Shown piece by piece: positions 7,537 to 15,420 of a stretch of DNA of 64,000 bases. The position numbers and the translations under genes are program-made. Position 1 is the stretch's first letter. Each line of letters begins with the position of its first letter. The DNA comes from Methyloligella solikamskensis (GTDB lineage Bacteria; Pseudomonadota; Alphaproteobacteria; Rhizobiales; Methyloligellaceae). The notes under the pieces are model-generated. The model searched no databases and was not told where the DNA came from. It saw nothing but the letters and a program-made list of their open reading frames with translations. The DNA lies in the NCBI RefSeq assembly GCF_042676065.1, contig NZ_JBHTJO010000001.1:868001-932000 (forward strand). The letters are read 5' to 3'.

Positions 7537-8892
7537 ATGAAGCTCGACCAAATTTTGGCCATTGCGGTTGCATTAAGCGCCGTTCTGGTTGCACCGGCCA
7601 GCGCTCAAGACGCCGCCGAACCAGTCTACAAAGGCCCCCTTTCCGGGCCGGCCAGCAGCCTGGCCGCCAAGGGCATCGACCTACACGCCGATGTCTACAA
7701 CTTCTTCAACTCCAACCCGAGCTTCGGCTTGGACCTCGGCCATACCGGCAACTCCGCCTACTGGGTGACGGGCGTCGATATGGACCTGGAGAAGATGCTC
7801 GGCTGGAAGGGTACAAAGGTCCATTTCAAGGAGACCTTCTTCAACCTCGTTGAGAACAACGACTACATTGCCGGCCAGTTCGGCGACAGCGCCATCGGCT
7901 ATCAGACCACCTACATCCAGCGGGATTCCCAGCTGAGCCAGCTCACCCTGGAGCAGTCCCTGTTCAACGGGAAGGTGAACATCGAAGCCGGCCGCACCCA
8001 TCCGTTCTTCTACTTCACGCCGATGACGTGCGAGACCTTCAACACCTGCTATCAGGACACGCTCTACTACAACGCCGGCTACATCTCCCCGCTCTTCTCG
8101 GTCTGGGGCGGTCGGGTGAAGGTCGACCTGACGCCTGACAGCTACTTCCAGGTCGGCATGTTCTCCAACGACAGCGGCTGGCACTTCCACACCGGCTGGG
8201 ACTGGGGTCGCGAGATTCCCAACGGCGTGCTGTCCCTCGCTGAGTACGGCTTCAACACCGCCTACGGTCCGGGGGGCGCCTATACGGGCAAATACGCTCT
8301 CACCGGCTACTACAATTCCGGGGACCACCTGAACAACAACACCACGACGGCGGGCCGCTCGCGCGGACTGTTCCCGGACGATACGGCTCGTACCGAGAGC
8401 GGCACCGGCGGCATCGTGCTCAACAGCACCCAGATCGTCTGGCGCGAGGACGGCGGCAGCTCCTCTTACACCTCGCCCCGCACTCTCTCGTTCTATACCG
8501 GCGCCGGCTACTCCTTCGACACGACGGTGCCGGTCGAGGCGGATCTCTATGCGGGCTTCAACCTCCATGCGCCTCTGAAGTCGCGGCCCAACGACAAGCT
8601 CGGCTTCAAGCTGCGCTACGAGAAGATGAACGACAGCTTCAACGACTTCCTGGCCCAGGCGAATGCCACGGCTGGGGGCTCCGGCGCGCCGTTTGACGAC
8701 AAGGTCATCTTCGAGCTCAACGCTCACATCGACCTTTTCAACGGCATGATCCTGGAGCCGGTGGCCCAGTACATCTTCAACCCCAACAGCTACTACAACC
8801 CGTACACCGCAGACCGTCCCGAGGACGGCATGTATGTCGGCGGAACGCTGAAGATCCCGCTCGGCAAGTACGCAGGCATCTCCCCGCAATAG
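7537..8892 (+). CDS. OprB-family outer-membrane porin
   Basis: About 451 residues with a cleavable signal peptide (MKLDQILAIAVALSAVLVAPASA, likely cut before QD). The mature part is aromatic- and Gly/Asn-rich with alternating beta-strand character and ends in an amphipathic strand (TLKIPLGKYAG). These features and segments such as VEAGRTHPF-type strands match carbohydrate-selective OprB porins. It sits in the outer membrane. Its place between flavin reductase and soxC suggests uptake of small polar sulfur compounds such as DMSO2 rather than sugars, but that is inferred. A GTG at 7525 would add four residues. The 139-base gap upstream has a GAAATTTC-type repeat and could hold a promoter. Confidence 0.8.
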   Translation: MKLDQILAIAVALSAVLVAPASAQDAAEPVYKGPLSGPASSLAAKGIDLHADVYNFFNSNPSFGLDLGHTGNSAYWVTGVDMDLEKMLGWKGTKVHFKETFFNLVENNDYIAGQFGDSAIGYQTTYIQRDSQLSQLTLEQSLFNGKVNIEAGRTHPFFYFTPMTCETFNTCYQDTLYYNAGYISPLFSVWGGRVKVDLTPDSYFQVGMFSNDSGWHFHTGWDWGREIPNGVLSLAEYGFNTAYGPGGAYTGKYALTGYYNSGDHLNNNTTTAGRSRGLFPDDTARTESGTGGIVLNSTQIVWREDGGSSSYTSPRTLSFYTGAGYSFDTTVPVEADLYAGFNLHAPLKSRPNDKLGFKLRYEKMNDSFNDFLAQANATAGGSGAPFDDKVIFELNAHIDLFNGMILEPVAQYIFNPNSYYNPYTADRPEDGMYVGGTLKIPLGKYAGISPQ

Positions 8893-8954
8893 TTGAGTTC
8901 GCGACGCCGAGGCCGGCGCACGACCAGCCTCGGCTCGCTTGAAAGGGAAGGGAA

Positions 8955-10262
8955 ATGACCGCCGACAACCAAAAAAGACCCGACGAAGACTGCCCTTGTC
9001 AGGAGGGCATGTTTCCCAAACGGGTGTCGCGCAGAAACATCTTGGCCGCCGCGGCCAGCGGGTTACCGCTGCTGCTGGCCGGCCGGGCCGTCGCCGAAGA
9101 GGTGACCAACGCGGACGGTGAGAAGATCGACGTCCCTGCGGACCCGACCAAGGTGCCGGGCCGTCCGGTGGGGGCCGATGGCGGATACGGCTCGCGCTCG
9201 CCTTTCGAGACGGAAAAGCGGCTGACGGAGAAGTCGAATCCAAGCCAGATCACCAGCTGGTCCTATACACCGCTGGCAACCCAGATCGGCAATCTGACGC
9301 CATCCGGGCTCCATTACGAGCGTCATCACGGCGGCATTCCGGCCATCGATCCGGCACGCCACGAGCTGTTCATCCACGGCATGGTCGAGCAGCCGAAGAA
9401 GTTCAGCATGGCTGATCTGAAGCGGATGCCCTCCATCACCCGCAAGCATTTCATGGAGTGCTCGGGAAACACCCTGACCGAATGGGAAGGGCCGACGGCG
9501 AAGACCGTCCAGGTGACCCATGGGCTGCTCAGCACATCGGAATGGACCGGTGTCCCGTTCAGCTATCTGGCGCGCGAGATCAAGCTCAAGCCGGGCGCCG
9601 CCTGGGTGCTCGCGGAAGGGGCCGACGCGGCGGTCATGACCCGCAGCATCCCCCTCGACAAGATGCTGAAGGATGCCTTCCTCGCCTATGGGCAGAACGG
9701 CGAAGCGATTAGACCCGAGCAGGGCTATCCGCTGCGTCTCGTCCTGCCGGGCTACGAAGGCAACATGAACATCAAATGGCTGCGGCGCCTGGAGATCAGC
9801 GACCGGCCATACATGACCCGCGAGGAGACCTCCAAATACACGGGGCTCAACGCGAACGGTATTGCCGACAAGTTCGTCTTCGACATGGAGGCGAAGTCGG
9901 TGATCACCTTTCCCTCTGGCGACATGAAACTGCCCGGGCCGGGCTACTACGAAATTGCCGGGCTTGCTTGGTCGGGCCGGGGGCGCGTCCGCTCCGTCGA
10001 GGTGTCCCTCGATGGCGGCAAGAGCTGGTATCCGGCCCAGCTGGAGTCCGAACCCGAGCCCATGTGCACGGTGCGCTTCACCTTCCCGTGGCGTTGGGAC
10101 GGAAAGCCGACGGTGCTCGCCAGCCGCTGCACCGATGAGACCGGCATGACCCAGCCGACGCGCCGAGAGCTCGTCGACCTGCACGGCCTCAACTACGTCT
10201 ACCACTACAACGCGATCCAGAACTGGGCGGTCGCTTCCGATGGAGGCGTCAGCAATGCCTAA
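8955..10262 (+). CDS. soxC: SoxC/SorA-type molybdenum sulfite (sulfane) dehydrogenase, Tat-exported
   Basis: A 435-residue sulfite-oxidase-family protein. Residues 24-30 (VSRRNIL) plus a hydrophobic stretch form a Tat signal, so it acts folded in the periplasm. The molybdopterin domain has the Mo-ligand cysteine C169 in MECSGN and ERHHGGIP. The C-terminal Mo-co dimerisation domain contains VEVSLDGGKSW and FPWRWDG. It resembles SoxC most. SoxC in the Sox system oxidises protein-bound sulfane sulfur, but no soxXYZAB genes are here, so a free sulfite dehydrogenase role (as SorA) is at least as likely. It would finish oxidation of methyl-sulfur to sulfate. It overlaps the cytochrome gene. Confidence 0.88.
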   Translation: MTADNQKRPDEDCPCQEGMFPKRVSRRNILAAAASGLPLLLAGRAVAEEVTNADGEKIDVPADPTKVPGRPVGADGGYGSRSPFETEKRLTEKSNPSQITSWSYTPLATQIGNLTPSGLHYERHHGGIPAIDPARHELFIHGMVEQPKKFSMADLKRMPSITRKHFMECSGNTLTEWEGPTAKTVQVTHGLLSTSEWTGVPFSYLAREIKLKPGAAWVLAEGADAAVMTRSIPLDKMLKDAFLAYGQNGEAIRPEQGYPLRLVLPGYEGNMNIKWLRRLEISDRPYMTREETSKYTGLNANGIADKFVFDMEAKSVITFPSGDMKLPGPGYYEIAGLAWSGRGRVRSVEVSLDGGKSWYPAQLESEPEPMCTVRFTFPWRWDGKPTVLASRCTDETGMTQPTRRELVDLHGLNYVYHYNAIQNWAVASDGGVSNA

Positions 10263-10824
10263 GCTGATTTGGATCTTCACCGCGGCAGTCGCCGCCATTC
10301 TCCTTTTTTCCTCGGCGGGGGCCTGGTCCCAGTCGACCGAAGAAATCGCCATCGGTTTCGGCACGCCGCTGAAGCCGGCGGATCTGGAAGAGTTCTTCGC
10401 CATCCCGCCGGACGGCGCCGGGCTCCCCGAGGGCAGCGGCATCGCCAGCCATGGCGAGGAGGTCTACGCCAGCGCCTGCGCCATGTGTCACGGCCAGAAG
10501 CTGGAAGGCATTCATGCCACCGGGGCGCCACCCCTGGCTGGCGGTCGCGGCACCCTGAAGAAGGTGCCCGCGCTGAAGACGGTCGAGAGCTACTGGCCCA
10601 ACGCCACGACTCTGTTCGACTACATCAAGCGCGCGATGCCCTTCCACGCGCCGGGCTCGCTGACCAACGACCAGGTCTACGCGGTGACGGCCTACATCCT
10701 CCACTTCGACGGAATCATCGAGGAAGACGAGGTCATGGATAAGGACTCGCTTCCAAAGGTGAAAATGCCGAACGCAGACGGATTCCGAGCTTACAGAAGC
10801 CCGGACATTCGATTGTACAAGTAA
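10255..10824 (+). CDS. Monohaem cytochrome c subunit, short SoxD/SorB-like
   Basis: A 189-residue exported c-type cytochrome: signal peptide (about residues 1-24, ending GAWSQ) and one haem site CAMCH at residues 75-79. RAMPFHAPGSL supplies a likely axial Met, and ITAYILH-like ending resembles SoxD. Classical SoxD is about twice as long and dihaem; this one has a single site. It should take electrons from the molybdenum enzyme to the respiratory chain in the periplasm. The ATG at 10255 lies eight bases after GGAGG and inside the soxC end (8-base overlap); an upstream ATG at 10240 is less likely. Confidence 0.85.
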   Translation: MPKLIWIFTAAVAAILLFSSAGAWSQSTEEIAIGFGTPLKPADLEEFFAIPPDGAGLPEGSGIASHGEEVYASACAMCHGQKLEGIHATGAPPLAGGRGTLKKVPALKTVESYWPNATTLFDYIKRAMPFHAPGSLTNDQVYAVTAYILHFDGIIEEDEVMDKDSLPKVKMPNADGFRAYRSPDIRLYK

Positions 10825-10975
10825 AGAGGGACGTAAAACCCACCGTAATCGACTTTAAAAGGCGCATCTATCTCGGAAACAACCGAAGAACGGCTTTTGG
10901 AACAGTCTCCATAAGAGCGGCTGCGGAAGCAAAAAGAAAAATGATGCAAGAGGAAACGCAACAAAGGGTAGAGCA

Positions 10976-12070
10976 ATGCAAAAGGTTCAATTTGCGGAGG
11001 GCATCGAAGTTGCTCCTCTGAGGCTTGGAACAGCCTTCAGTGGAGCGGCTTGGATTTACGGCCTGACGATCGCGTCATGCGCGCTCGTCAATATCATCGT
11101 CACTCACTTCCCGATCGGGCCCTGGGAAGGTGCGGAGATTGCGAAGCAATTTTGGCTCGACAATGTGACTTGGCAGATATTCGCCGCAGGCTGGGCATGT
11201 CTGTTCGCGGTCTGCAGCTTCTGGCCATTCGACAAAATGGAGAATCCGCTCACGCGCGGGATCTACGTTGTGATCGCATCCTGGGTTCTGGGGTGGATCA
11301 CGGCGAAGTCCATTTACGTCACGGGGCTAGGAGCCGACTGGGTCTTCCCATTGGTGGGAACGTCGTGGTTCTTCCTCGCCTTCTTCTGCTTCAACGGCGA
11401 GAACTGGATTGTTCAGGGGCTGAAGCCGGCAAGGCAATTCTTCATCCTGTTGATCCTCATCGGCGGTCTCACCTTCGTTCTGACTCACACGGATGTTGGT
11501 TGGATTCCGGCTTGGTGGTTCCCGTTCAATCTCGTCGGCGCCGGCACCGGCACGCTCGCCTATCTGACACGCGGTATGCGTCAGCCGGAGAAGTCGGTGA
11601 CCCAGATGTCCCTTTTGTTCCTGGTTGCCGGGGCCGTGATCTGGGCCTCCATGGGGCTTGGATTCTGGGATGCCGATGCCGAGGGTGTGGCTGCGTTCTG
11701 GAACATGGGTGCCATCGGCGCGGGCAATGAGTGGCTCGTCTTCTTCATGGTGGGTACGTCCATCAACTTCGCGCTGCCCGTCCTGTTTCACAACTGGCCG
11801 TTCAGCCATATCCCGATGCCTTGGGGCGGGATTCTGGCTTGCTGCTTCTATCTGGTCCTGGATGTTGTGGTCACCATGGTCCTGCTGGCGGGTGTCGGTT
11901 CGCTGTACTCTCAAGAGACCCTGCTGACCTATGCCTATATGGGCGTGAACTGGTCCTTGGTGATCCCGCTCGTGTTCGGTGTTGGATTGAGCAAGCCGTA
12001 TCTGTGGCGCGGTCAGCGGACCCCGGGCAGTTGGGAAGACGTTGATGAGACAGTGCCTAGCGCCGCCTAG
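10976..12070 (+). CDS. Unrecognised polytopic inner-membrane protein (about 10 TM)
   Basis: A 364-residue, Trp-rich membrane protein that I do not recognise. About ten hydrophobic segments can be counted, roughly at residues 20-42, 60-80, 95-115, 120-140, 155-175, 180-198, 210-232, 252-275, 285-312 and 320-340. Conserved-looking polar spots include WEGAEIAKQFW after TM1, HTDVGW, and FHNWPFSHIPMPWG, whose His pair could bind a metal or haem. A ribosome site (AGGGTAGAG) precedes ATG 10976. It follows the molybdenum enzyme and cytochrome by 151 bases, all on the plus strand. It could be a transporter, an electron-transfer anchor or a membrane enzyme for a sulfur intermediate; none is demonstrable. 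Confidence 0.75.
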   Translation: MQKVQFAEGIEVAPLRLGTAFSGAAWIYGLTIASCALVNIIVTHFPIGPWEGAEIAKQFWLDNVTWQIFAAGWACLFAVCSFWPFDKMENPLTRGIYVVIASWVLGWITAKSIYVTGLGADWVFPLVGTSWFFLAFFCFNGENWIVQGLKPARQFFILLILIGGLTFVLTHTDVGWIPAWWFPFNLVGAGTGTLAYLTRGMRQPEKSVTQMSLLFLVAGAVIWASMGLGFWDADAEGVAAFWNMGAIGAGNEWLVFFMVGTSINFALPVLFHNWPFSHIPMPWGGILACCFYLVLDVVVTMVLLAGVGSLYSQETLLTYAYMGVNWSLVIPLVFGVGLSKPYLWRGQRTPGSWEDVDETVPSAA

Positions 12071-12578
12071 ACACCAGTCACGATAATAAGCACCAATGGA
12101 GGTTGGGTTGTCCGGAATCGAAGCTGACGATTGCTGCAGCGGTTCCGGCCATCCCGCCTCCATTTCTTTTGCACCCAGGGCTGAGAATTCCGGCCCTGTT
12201 CCAGGCAGATTTTCCAGCCGACATGACGTACAGCCCCGCCGCTCTTGGCGGTTGCGCGACAGGTTCTATCGCGTCATAGTTAGCTGCCGAGCTAAACCGA
12301 AACCTGCCGCTCAGGGATCGCGCCCGACACAGCCTGGAGGATCGGTTTCGCCGGCCGGTTCAACGCGACAACGCGTTGGAAACGGGGCGGGGATTGTCCG
12401 GATTGTTTCGTTTGGCAGCGCCGCTCCGACAAGAATTGACAGAAACTGCGACGGCACACCGCGTGGGAGCAGGTTGCCGCAGGCGGCGTTCTCCTGCAAA
12501 TTGACATGCCCCCATTTCGGCGGGGCTTTCCCGTCACCAGACCGCCGTGCCGTATGCCTCATAATGGGATGCTAGACC
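12071..12578. other. Intergenic region without a convincing gene
   Basis: 508 bases between the membrane protein and the TetR gene. Long frames across it in both directions look like readings of non-coding DNA. A dyad CAGGGC-N11-GCCCTG at 12176-12198 could be a weak terminator but has no T run. A CATAAT at 12560-12565, very close to the TetR start, might be a -10 box. No copy of the TACCG-N2-CGGTA operator was seen here, so TetR autoregulation through that site is not supported. Confidence 0.4.
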
Positions 12579-13196
12579 TTGGTTGAGACCGCAACGATCG
12601 ATACTTCCAAGCCTGAAAAGCCGCAGAAAGAGCGGATCAGACGGATCACGGCAAAGCTCTTTGCAGAAAAAGGCTATCAGGCCGTAGGCGTTGCGGAGAT
12701 CGGTGAGGCGGTCGGCTTGGGCCGCGGCGCTCTCTACTACCATATCGGCAGCAAGGAAGATCTGCTCTACGACATCGTGATCCGCTACATCACCGATCTG
12801 GTGACGGCGGGGAACACGATCATGTACGAGTACTCCGATCCCCATGAGCGCATCACACAGCTGAGCCGCTATCTGATGCGGACGATTTCCGAGCATCTTT
12901 CCGAGCTGACGGTCTGCTTCCGCGAAGCCGAGGCGCTGACCGGTGAGCGCCATGACGAGGTTTCGCGCCTGCATTTCGACTATCAGGAGATCTGGGCCCG
13001 CGCGATCCGGGAGGGCGCGGAGCAGGGGACGTTCCGGGTGCTGCCCTCGGTTGCGCTCAAGGGCATCCTCGGCATGTATTTCTACAGCTTCCTGTGGCTC
13101 AACCCGAACGGCCGTCACAGCTCCGACGAGATTGCTGATGTGTTCGCGGATATCGTCTTCCGCGCGGCCGACAAGAACCCTTCCAGAGACTCCTAG
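12579..13196 (+). CDS. TetR/AcrR-family transcriptional regulator
   Basis: A 205-residue regulator. The N-terminal HTH is clear (residues ~18-62): RRITAKLFAEKGYQAVGV, then EIGEAVGLGRGALYYHIGSKEDLLYDI. The C-terminal ligand domain is all-helical. The frame is closed by TAG at 12573-12575, so TTG at 12579 is the first possible start. It lies between the sox-like genes and dmoA and is the only dedicated regulator in this locus, so it is the best candidate to bind the four palindromes at 2095, 3774, 15159 and 16882. The inducer is unknown; a sulfur metabolite or acyl-CoA is possible. Confidence 0.85.
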   Translation: MVETATIDTSKPEKPQKERIRRITAKLFAEKGYQAVGVAEIGEAVGLGRGALYYHIGSKEDLLYDIVIRYITDLVTAGNTIMYEYSDPHERITQLSRYLMRTISEHLSELTVCFREAEALTGERHDEVSRLHFDYQEIWARAIREGAEQGTFRVLPSVALKGILGMYFYSFLWLNPNGRHSSDEIADVFADIVFRAADKNPSRDS

Positions 13197-13353
13197 CCTT
13201 CCGAACGGATCCGGGGCAGAACGCCGGCGCTGATGCCCGGTCGTCTTTCTCACTATGGGATTGGAAGTGCTAGTCTAACGCCATTGAGCGGCGGCATGCA
13301 GGGAGCGCATGCCACCGCCCAAGACGCGATCGTCTTCTTTGGAAGGTGAGAGC
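13197..13353 (+). other. Structured leader between TetR gene and micro-ORF
   Basis: Two strong dyads stand here: GGCATGC-N7-GCATGCC at 13293-13313 and AAGACG-CGAT-CGTCTT at 13321-13336. The second is followed by TTGGAAGG, which serves as ribosome site for the GTG at 13354. The hairpins could terminate the tetR transcript or fold as a leader for the micro-ORF. No promoter is convincing. Confidence 0.4.
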
Positions 13354-13428
13354 GTGAAGACGATCCGGGTGCGGTACAGCCTCGCGGGAGAGGAGGTTGC
13401 GGTGCTGCACTACGGAGGGTCCTTCTAA
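13354..13428 (+). CDS. Candidate 24-residue microprotein
   Basis: GTG start at 13354, seven bases after GGAAGG, stop TAA at 13426. The peptide starts (M)KTIRVRYSLAGEEVA and ends VLHYGGSF; it has no signal peptide or membrane segment. It is followed by a hairpin CGTCCGC-N12-GCGGACG (13435-13460) and an intrinsic terminator (13462-13493), so a short plus-strand transcript is plausible. It could be a leader peptide, a true microprotein or the remnant of a longer gene. No known family is recognised. Confidence 0.3.
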   Translation: MKTIRVRYSLAGEEVAVLHYGGSF

Positions 13429-13461
13429 AGTTTCGTCCGCTCCGGTTAGGCGGCGGACGGT

Positions 13462-13493
13462 GGGGCGGGAGCCATACGGCTTCCGCCCCTTTT
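13462..13493 (+). terminator. Intrinsic terminator (plus strand)
   Basis: Stem GGGGCGGGAGCC / GGCTTCCGCCCC (12 pairs including one G-U) with loop ATAC, followed by TTTT at 13490-13493. The T run is only on the plus side, so it ends plus-strand transcription from tetR or the micro-ORF just before the convergent dmoA stop. Confidence 0.75.
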
Positions 13494-13500
13494 CGTCCGG

Positions 13501-14949
13501 CTACTGCGCCGCCTGAGGAATCTTCTCTTCGGCGAAGTTGGACTCGGTCGTCTTGTCCTGGACGCTTTCCTTGCCGGCATACGCACCGCGCTGCTCGGCT
13601 GCAGGATGGGTGTCTTCCGTGTAAGGCGTCTCGGTGCCGATCAGCTTCTCGCGGAAAGTGCCTTCCTTGTACTCGGTCTGAGCACGGCCCCTCTTCACCA
13701 GTTCCGGAACGATGTAGTTGATGAAGTCCGAGGTGGAGCCCGGGGTCACGGCATAGGCCAGGTTGAAGCCGTCGATACCGCCTTCGTCGACCCACTCTTC
13801 CAGCACGTCTGCGACCTTCTGCGGGCCACCGACCAGGACCGGACCCAGACCGCCGATGCAGCGTTCGCGGATCACATCCTTCACGGTCCACGTCTTGCCG
13901 TCATGGCCGCTGGTCAGGGACTCAAGCGTTGTCCGCAGGGAGTCGTTCTCCAGAGCCTCGAGGGGCTGGTTCGGATCGTAGGTCGAGAAGTCGATGCCGG
14001 TCCAACCGCCATAGAGCGCCAGCATCCCTTCCGGGCTCGCATAGGAGAGGTACTCCTGATACTTGCGCTCGGCGGCTTCGTCGGTCGCCGCGGTGATGAC
14101 CGTCAGCAGCGTGAAGATCTTCACCGAGTCACGGGAACGGCCCGCAGCCTCGACCTGATCGCGGATCTTCGTGGTCACGGCCTTGGACTGTTCGATGCTC
14201 GTGGTGAGGATGAACATGCCCTCGGCGTGACGGGACGCAAAGGCCTGACCCTTGGGCGACGCACCGGCCTGGAAGATGACCGGGGTCCGCTGCGGGGACG
14301 GCTCGCAGAGATGGAAGCCAGGGACCTTGTAATACTTGCCGTCGTGGCGGATCGGGTGGACCTTCGCCGGATCGGTGAAGACGCCGGATTCCTTATCACG
14401 GTGGACAGCACCCTCTTCCCAGGAGCCCTCCCAAAGCTTGTACATGACCTGCATGTACTCTTCGGCCATGTCGTAGCGTTCGTCGTGGCCGATCTGCTTT
14501 TCCATGCCGATGTTGAGCGCGGCACTGTTCAGATAGGACGACACAACGTTCCAGGCGACGCGGCCCTTGGTCAGGTGATCCAGCGTGGAAAGACGGCGGG
14601 CCAGCACATAAGGCTGCTCGAAGGTCACCGCGGCGGTGACACCGAAGCCCACATGATTGGTAACGGCGGCCATGGCGGAGATGGCACCGAAGGGGTCGTT
14701 CACCGGCACCTGATCGGCGTCTTTCAGCGCCGCGCCGGCGGAGTTGCGGTAGACGTCGTAGACGCCAACCACGTCGGCGATGAAGAGGGTGTCGAAATGA
14801 CCACGCTCCAGCTCGATCGCCATGTTGGTCCAGTACTCGATATCGTTGTACCGGGACGCCTGGCTTTCCGGATGGCGCCATGTTCCGGCCGCCTGGTGAC
14901 TGACGCATGTCATGTCGAAGGCGTTCAGAATAATACGCTTCTTCGTCAT
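13501..14949 (-). CDS. dmoA: Dimethylsulfide monooxygenase, FMNH2-dependent large subunit
   Basis: A 482-residue luciferase-fold (NtaA/SnaA/DszA) flavin monooxygenase. The sequence matches Hyphomicrobium sulfonivorans DmoA as I remember it over nearly its whole length: NAFDMTCVSHQAAGTWRHP, DTLFIADVVGVYDVY, GRVAWNVVSSYLNSAALNIG, PVIFQAGASPKGQ and ERCIGGLGPVLVGGPQKVAD. DmoA converts dimethylsulfide, O2 and FMNH2 to methanethiol and formaldehyde. ATG 14949 has AAGGAGCTGAG upstream; the open frame to 15045 lacks support. The gene is monocistronic, with an operator copy about 210 bases upstream. No methanethiol oxidase gene is in the window. Confidence 0.93.
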   Translation of the reverse strand: MTKKRIILNAFDMTCVSHQAAGTWRHPESQASRYNDIEYWTNMAIELERGHFDTLFIADVVGVYDVYRNSAGAALKDADQVPVNDPFGAISAMAAVTNHVGFGVTAAVTFEQPYVLARRLSTLDHLTKGRVAWNVVSSYLNSAALNIGMEKQIGHDERYDMAEEYMQVMYKLWEGSWEEGAVHRDKESGVFTDPAKVHPIRHDGKYYKVPGFHLCEPSPQRTPVIFQAGASPKGQAFASRHAEGMFILTTSIEQSKAVTTKIRDQVEAAGRSRDSVKIFTLLTVITAATDEAAERKYQEYLSYASPEGMLALYGGWTGIDFSTYDPNQPLEALENDSLRTTLESLTSGHDGKTWTVKDVIRERCIGGLGPVLVGGPQKVADVLEEWVDEGGIDGFNLAYAVTPGSTSDFINYIVPELVKRGRAQTEYKEGTFREKLIGTETPYTEDTHPAAEQRGAYAGKESVQDKTTESNFAEEKIPQAAQ

Positions 14950-15420
14950 ACTTCTCAGCTCCTTGGGTTTCCCTAGTCTGTTGGTTTGTGCTTTCTTTAG
15001 ACGTTCCGGATTACCGGCGAAGTCGGACATCCATCGATGGTGCAAGCTCCCCCTTCAGGGTGCGAAACGCCTGTTCAAATACCGTGAGAGCGGACGCCTT
15101 TTGTGTGACTGACCCCCACCCCGAATAGAGCGCCTCTTAACCCACCCGAAGCGCCCTGTATCGATCGGTATATACAACATGAGAGTCAAAGAAAGCCGAG
15201 TCAAGCGGCTTTCAGATGTCGTTCCCGCGGAGCGGCATAAAATCCAATAATAGCGGAAACTTAGCTCTCAACGTGTTGCCCGTGTGGTGACTTCCTGCTG
15301 CCGTGGTCTGGCCTCTGAGAGAACCTCAAAGCATGCGTGGGGTGGGTTTCCGGCGGATGTTCAGAAGGCGGGAAATTGTCTGGCACCAGGTCCGGAGCTG
15401 GGGCGCGCCGGCACGCAATC
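14950..15420. promoter_or_regulatory. dmoA upstream region
   Basis: 471 bases between dmoA and the hipA-like gene (both minus strand). It has no convincing gene. The part around 15160-15300 is AT-richer and carries the operator copy at 15159-15170, with minus-strand TTGACT and TATATA-like elements just upstream of it. If transcription starts there, dmoA has a leader of about 200 bases. Confidence 0.45.
15159..15170. promoter_or_regulatory. Candidate TetR-type operator, site 3 (TATCGATCGGTA)
   Basis: TATCG-AT-CGGTA lies inside the broader dyad TGTAT...ATACA (15157-15176). It matches the CGGTA arm and spacing of sites 1, 2 and 4 but has one changed base in the left arm. Position fits control of dmoA. 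Confidence 0.45.

Noticed and set aside
7681..9243. A 520-codon open frame on the minus strand
   Set aside because: It is antisense to the porin and soxC genes, is rich in Arg/Ala/Gly/Val as expected from high-GC shadow frames, and has no family motif.
13253..13891. Open frame on the minus strand running over the end of dmoA
   Set aside because: It is an out-of-frame reading of dmoA and of the hairpin region; the peptide is low-complexity Arg-rich.
13606..14976. A 456-codon plus-strand frame across dmoA
   Set aside because: Antisense to dmoA, whose protein matches a known enzyme end to end; no ribosome site or motif on this strand.
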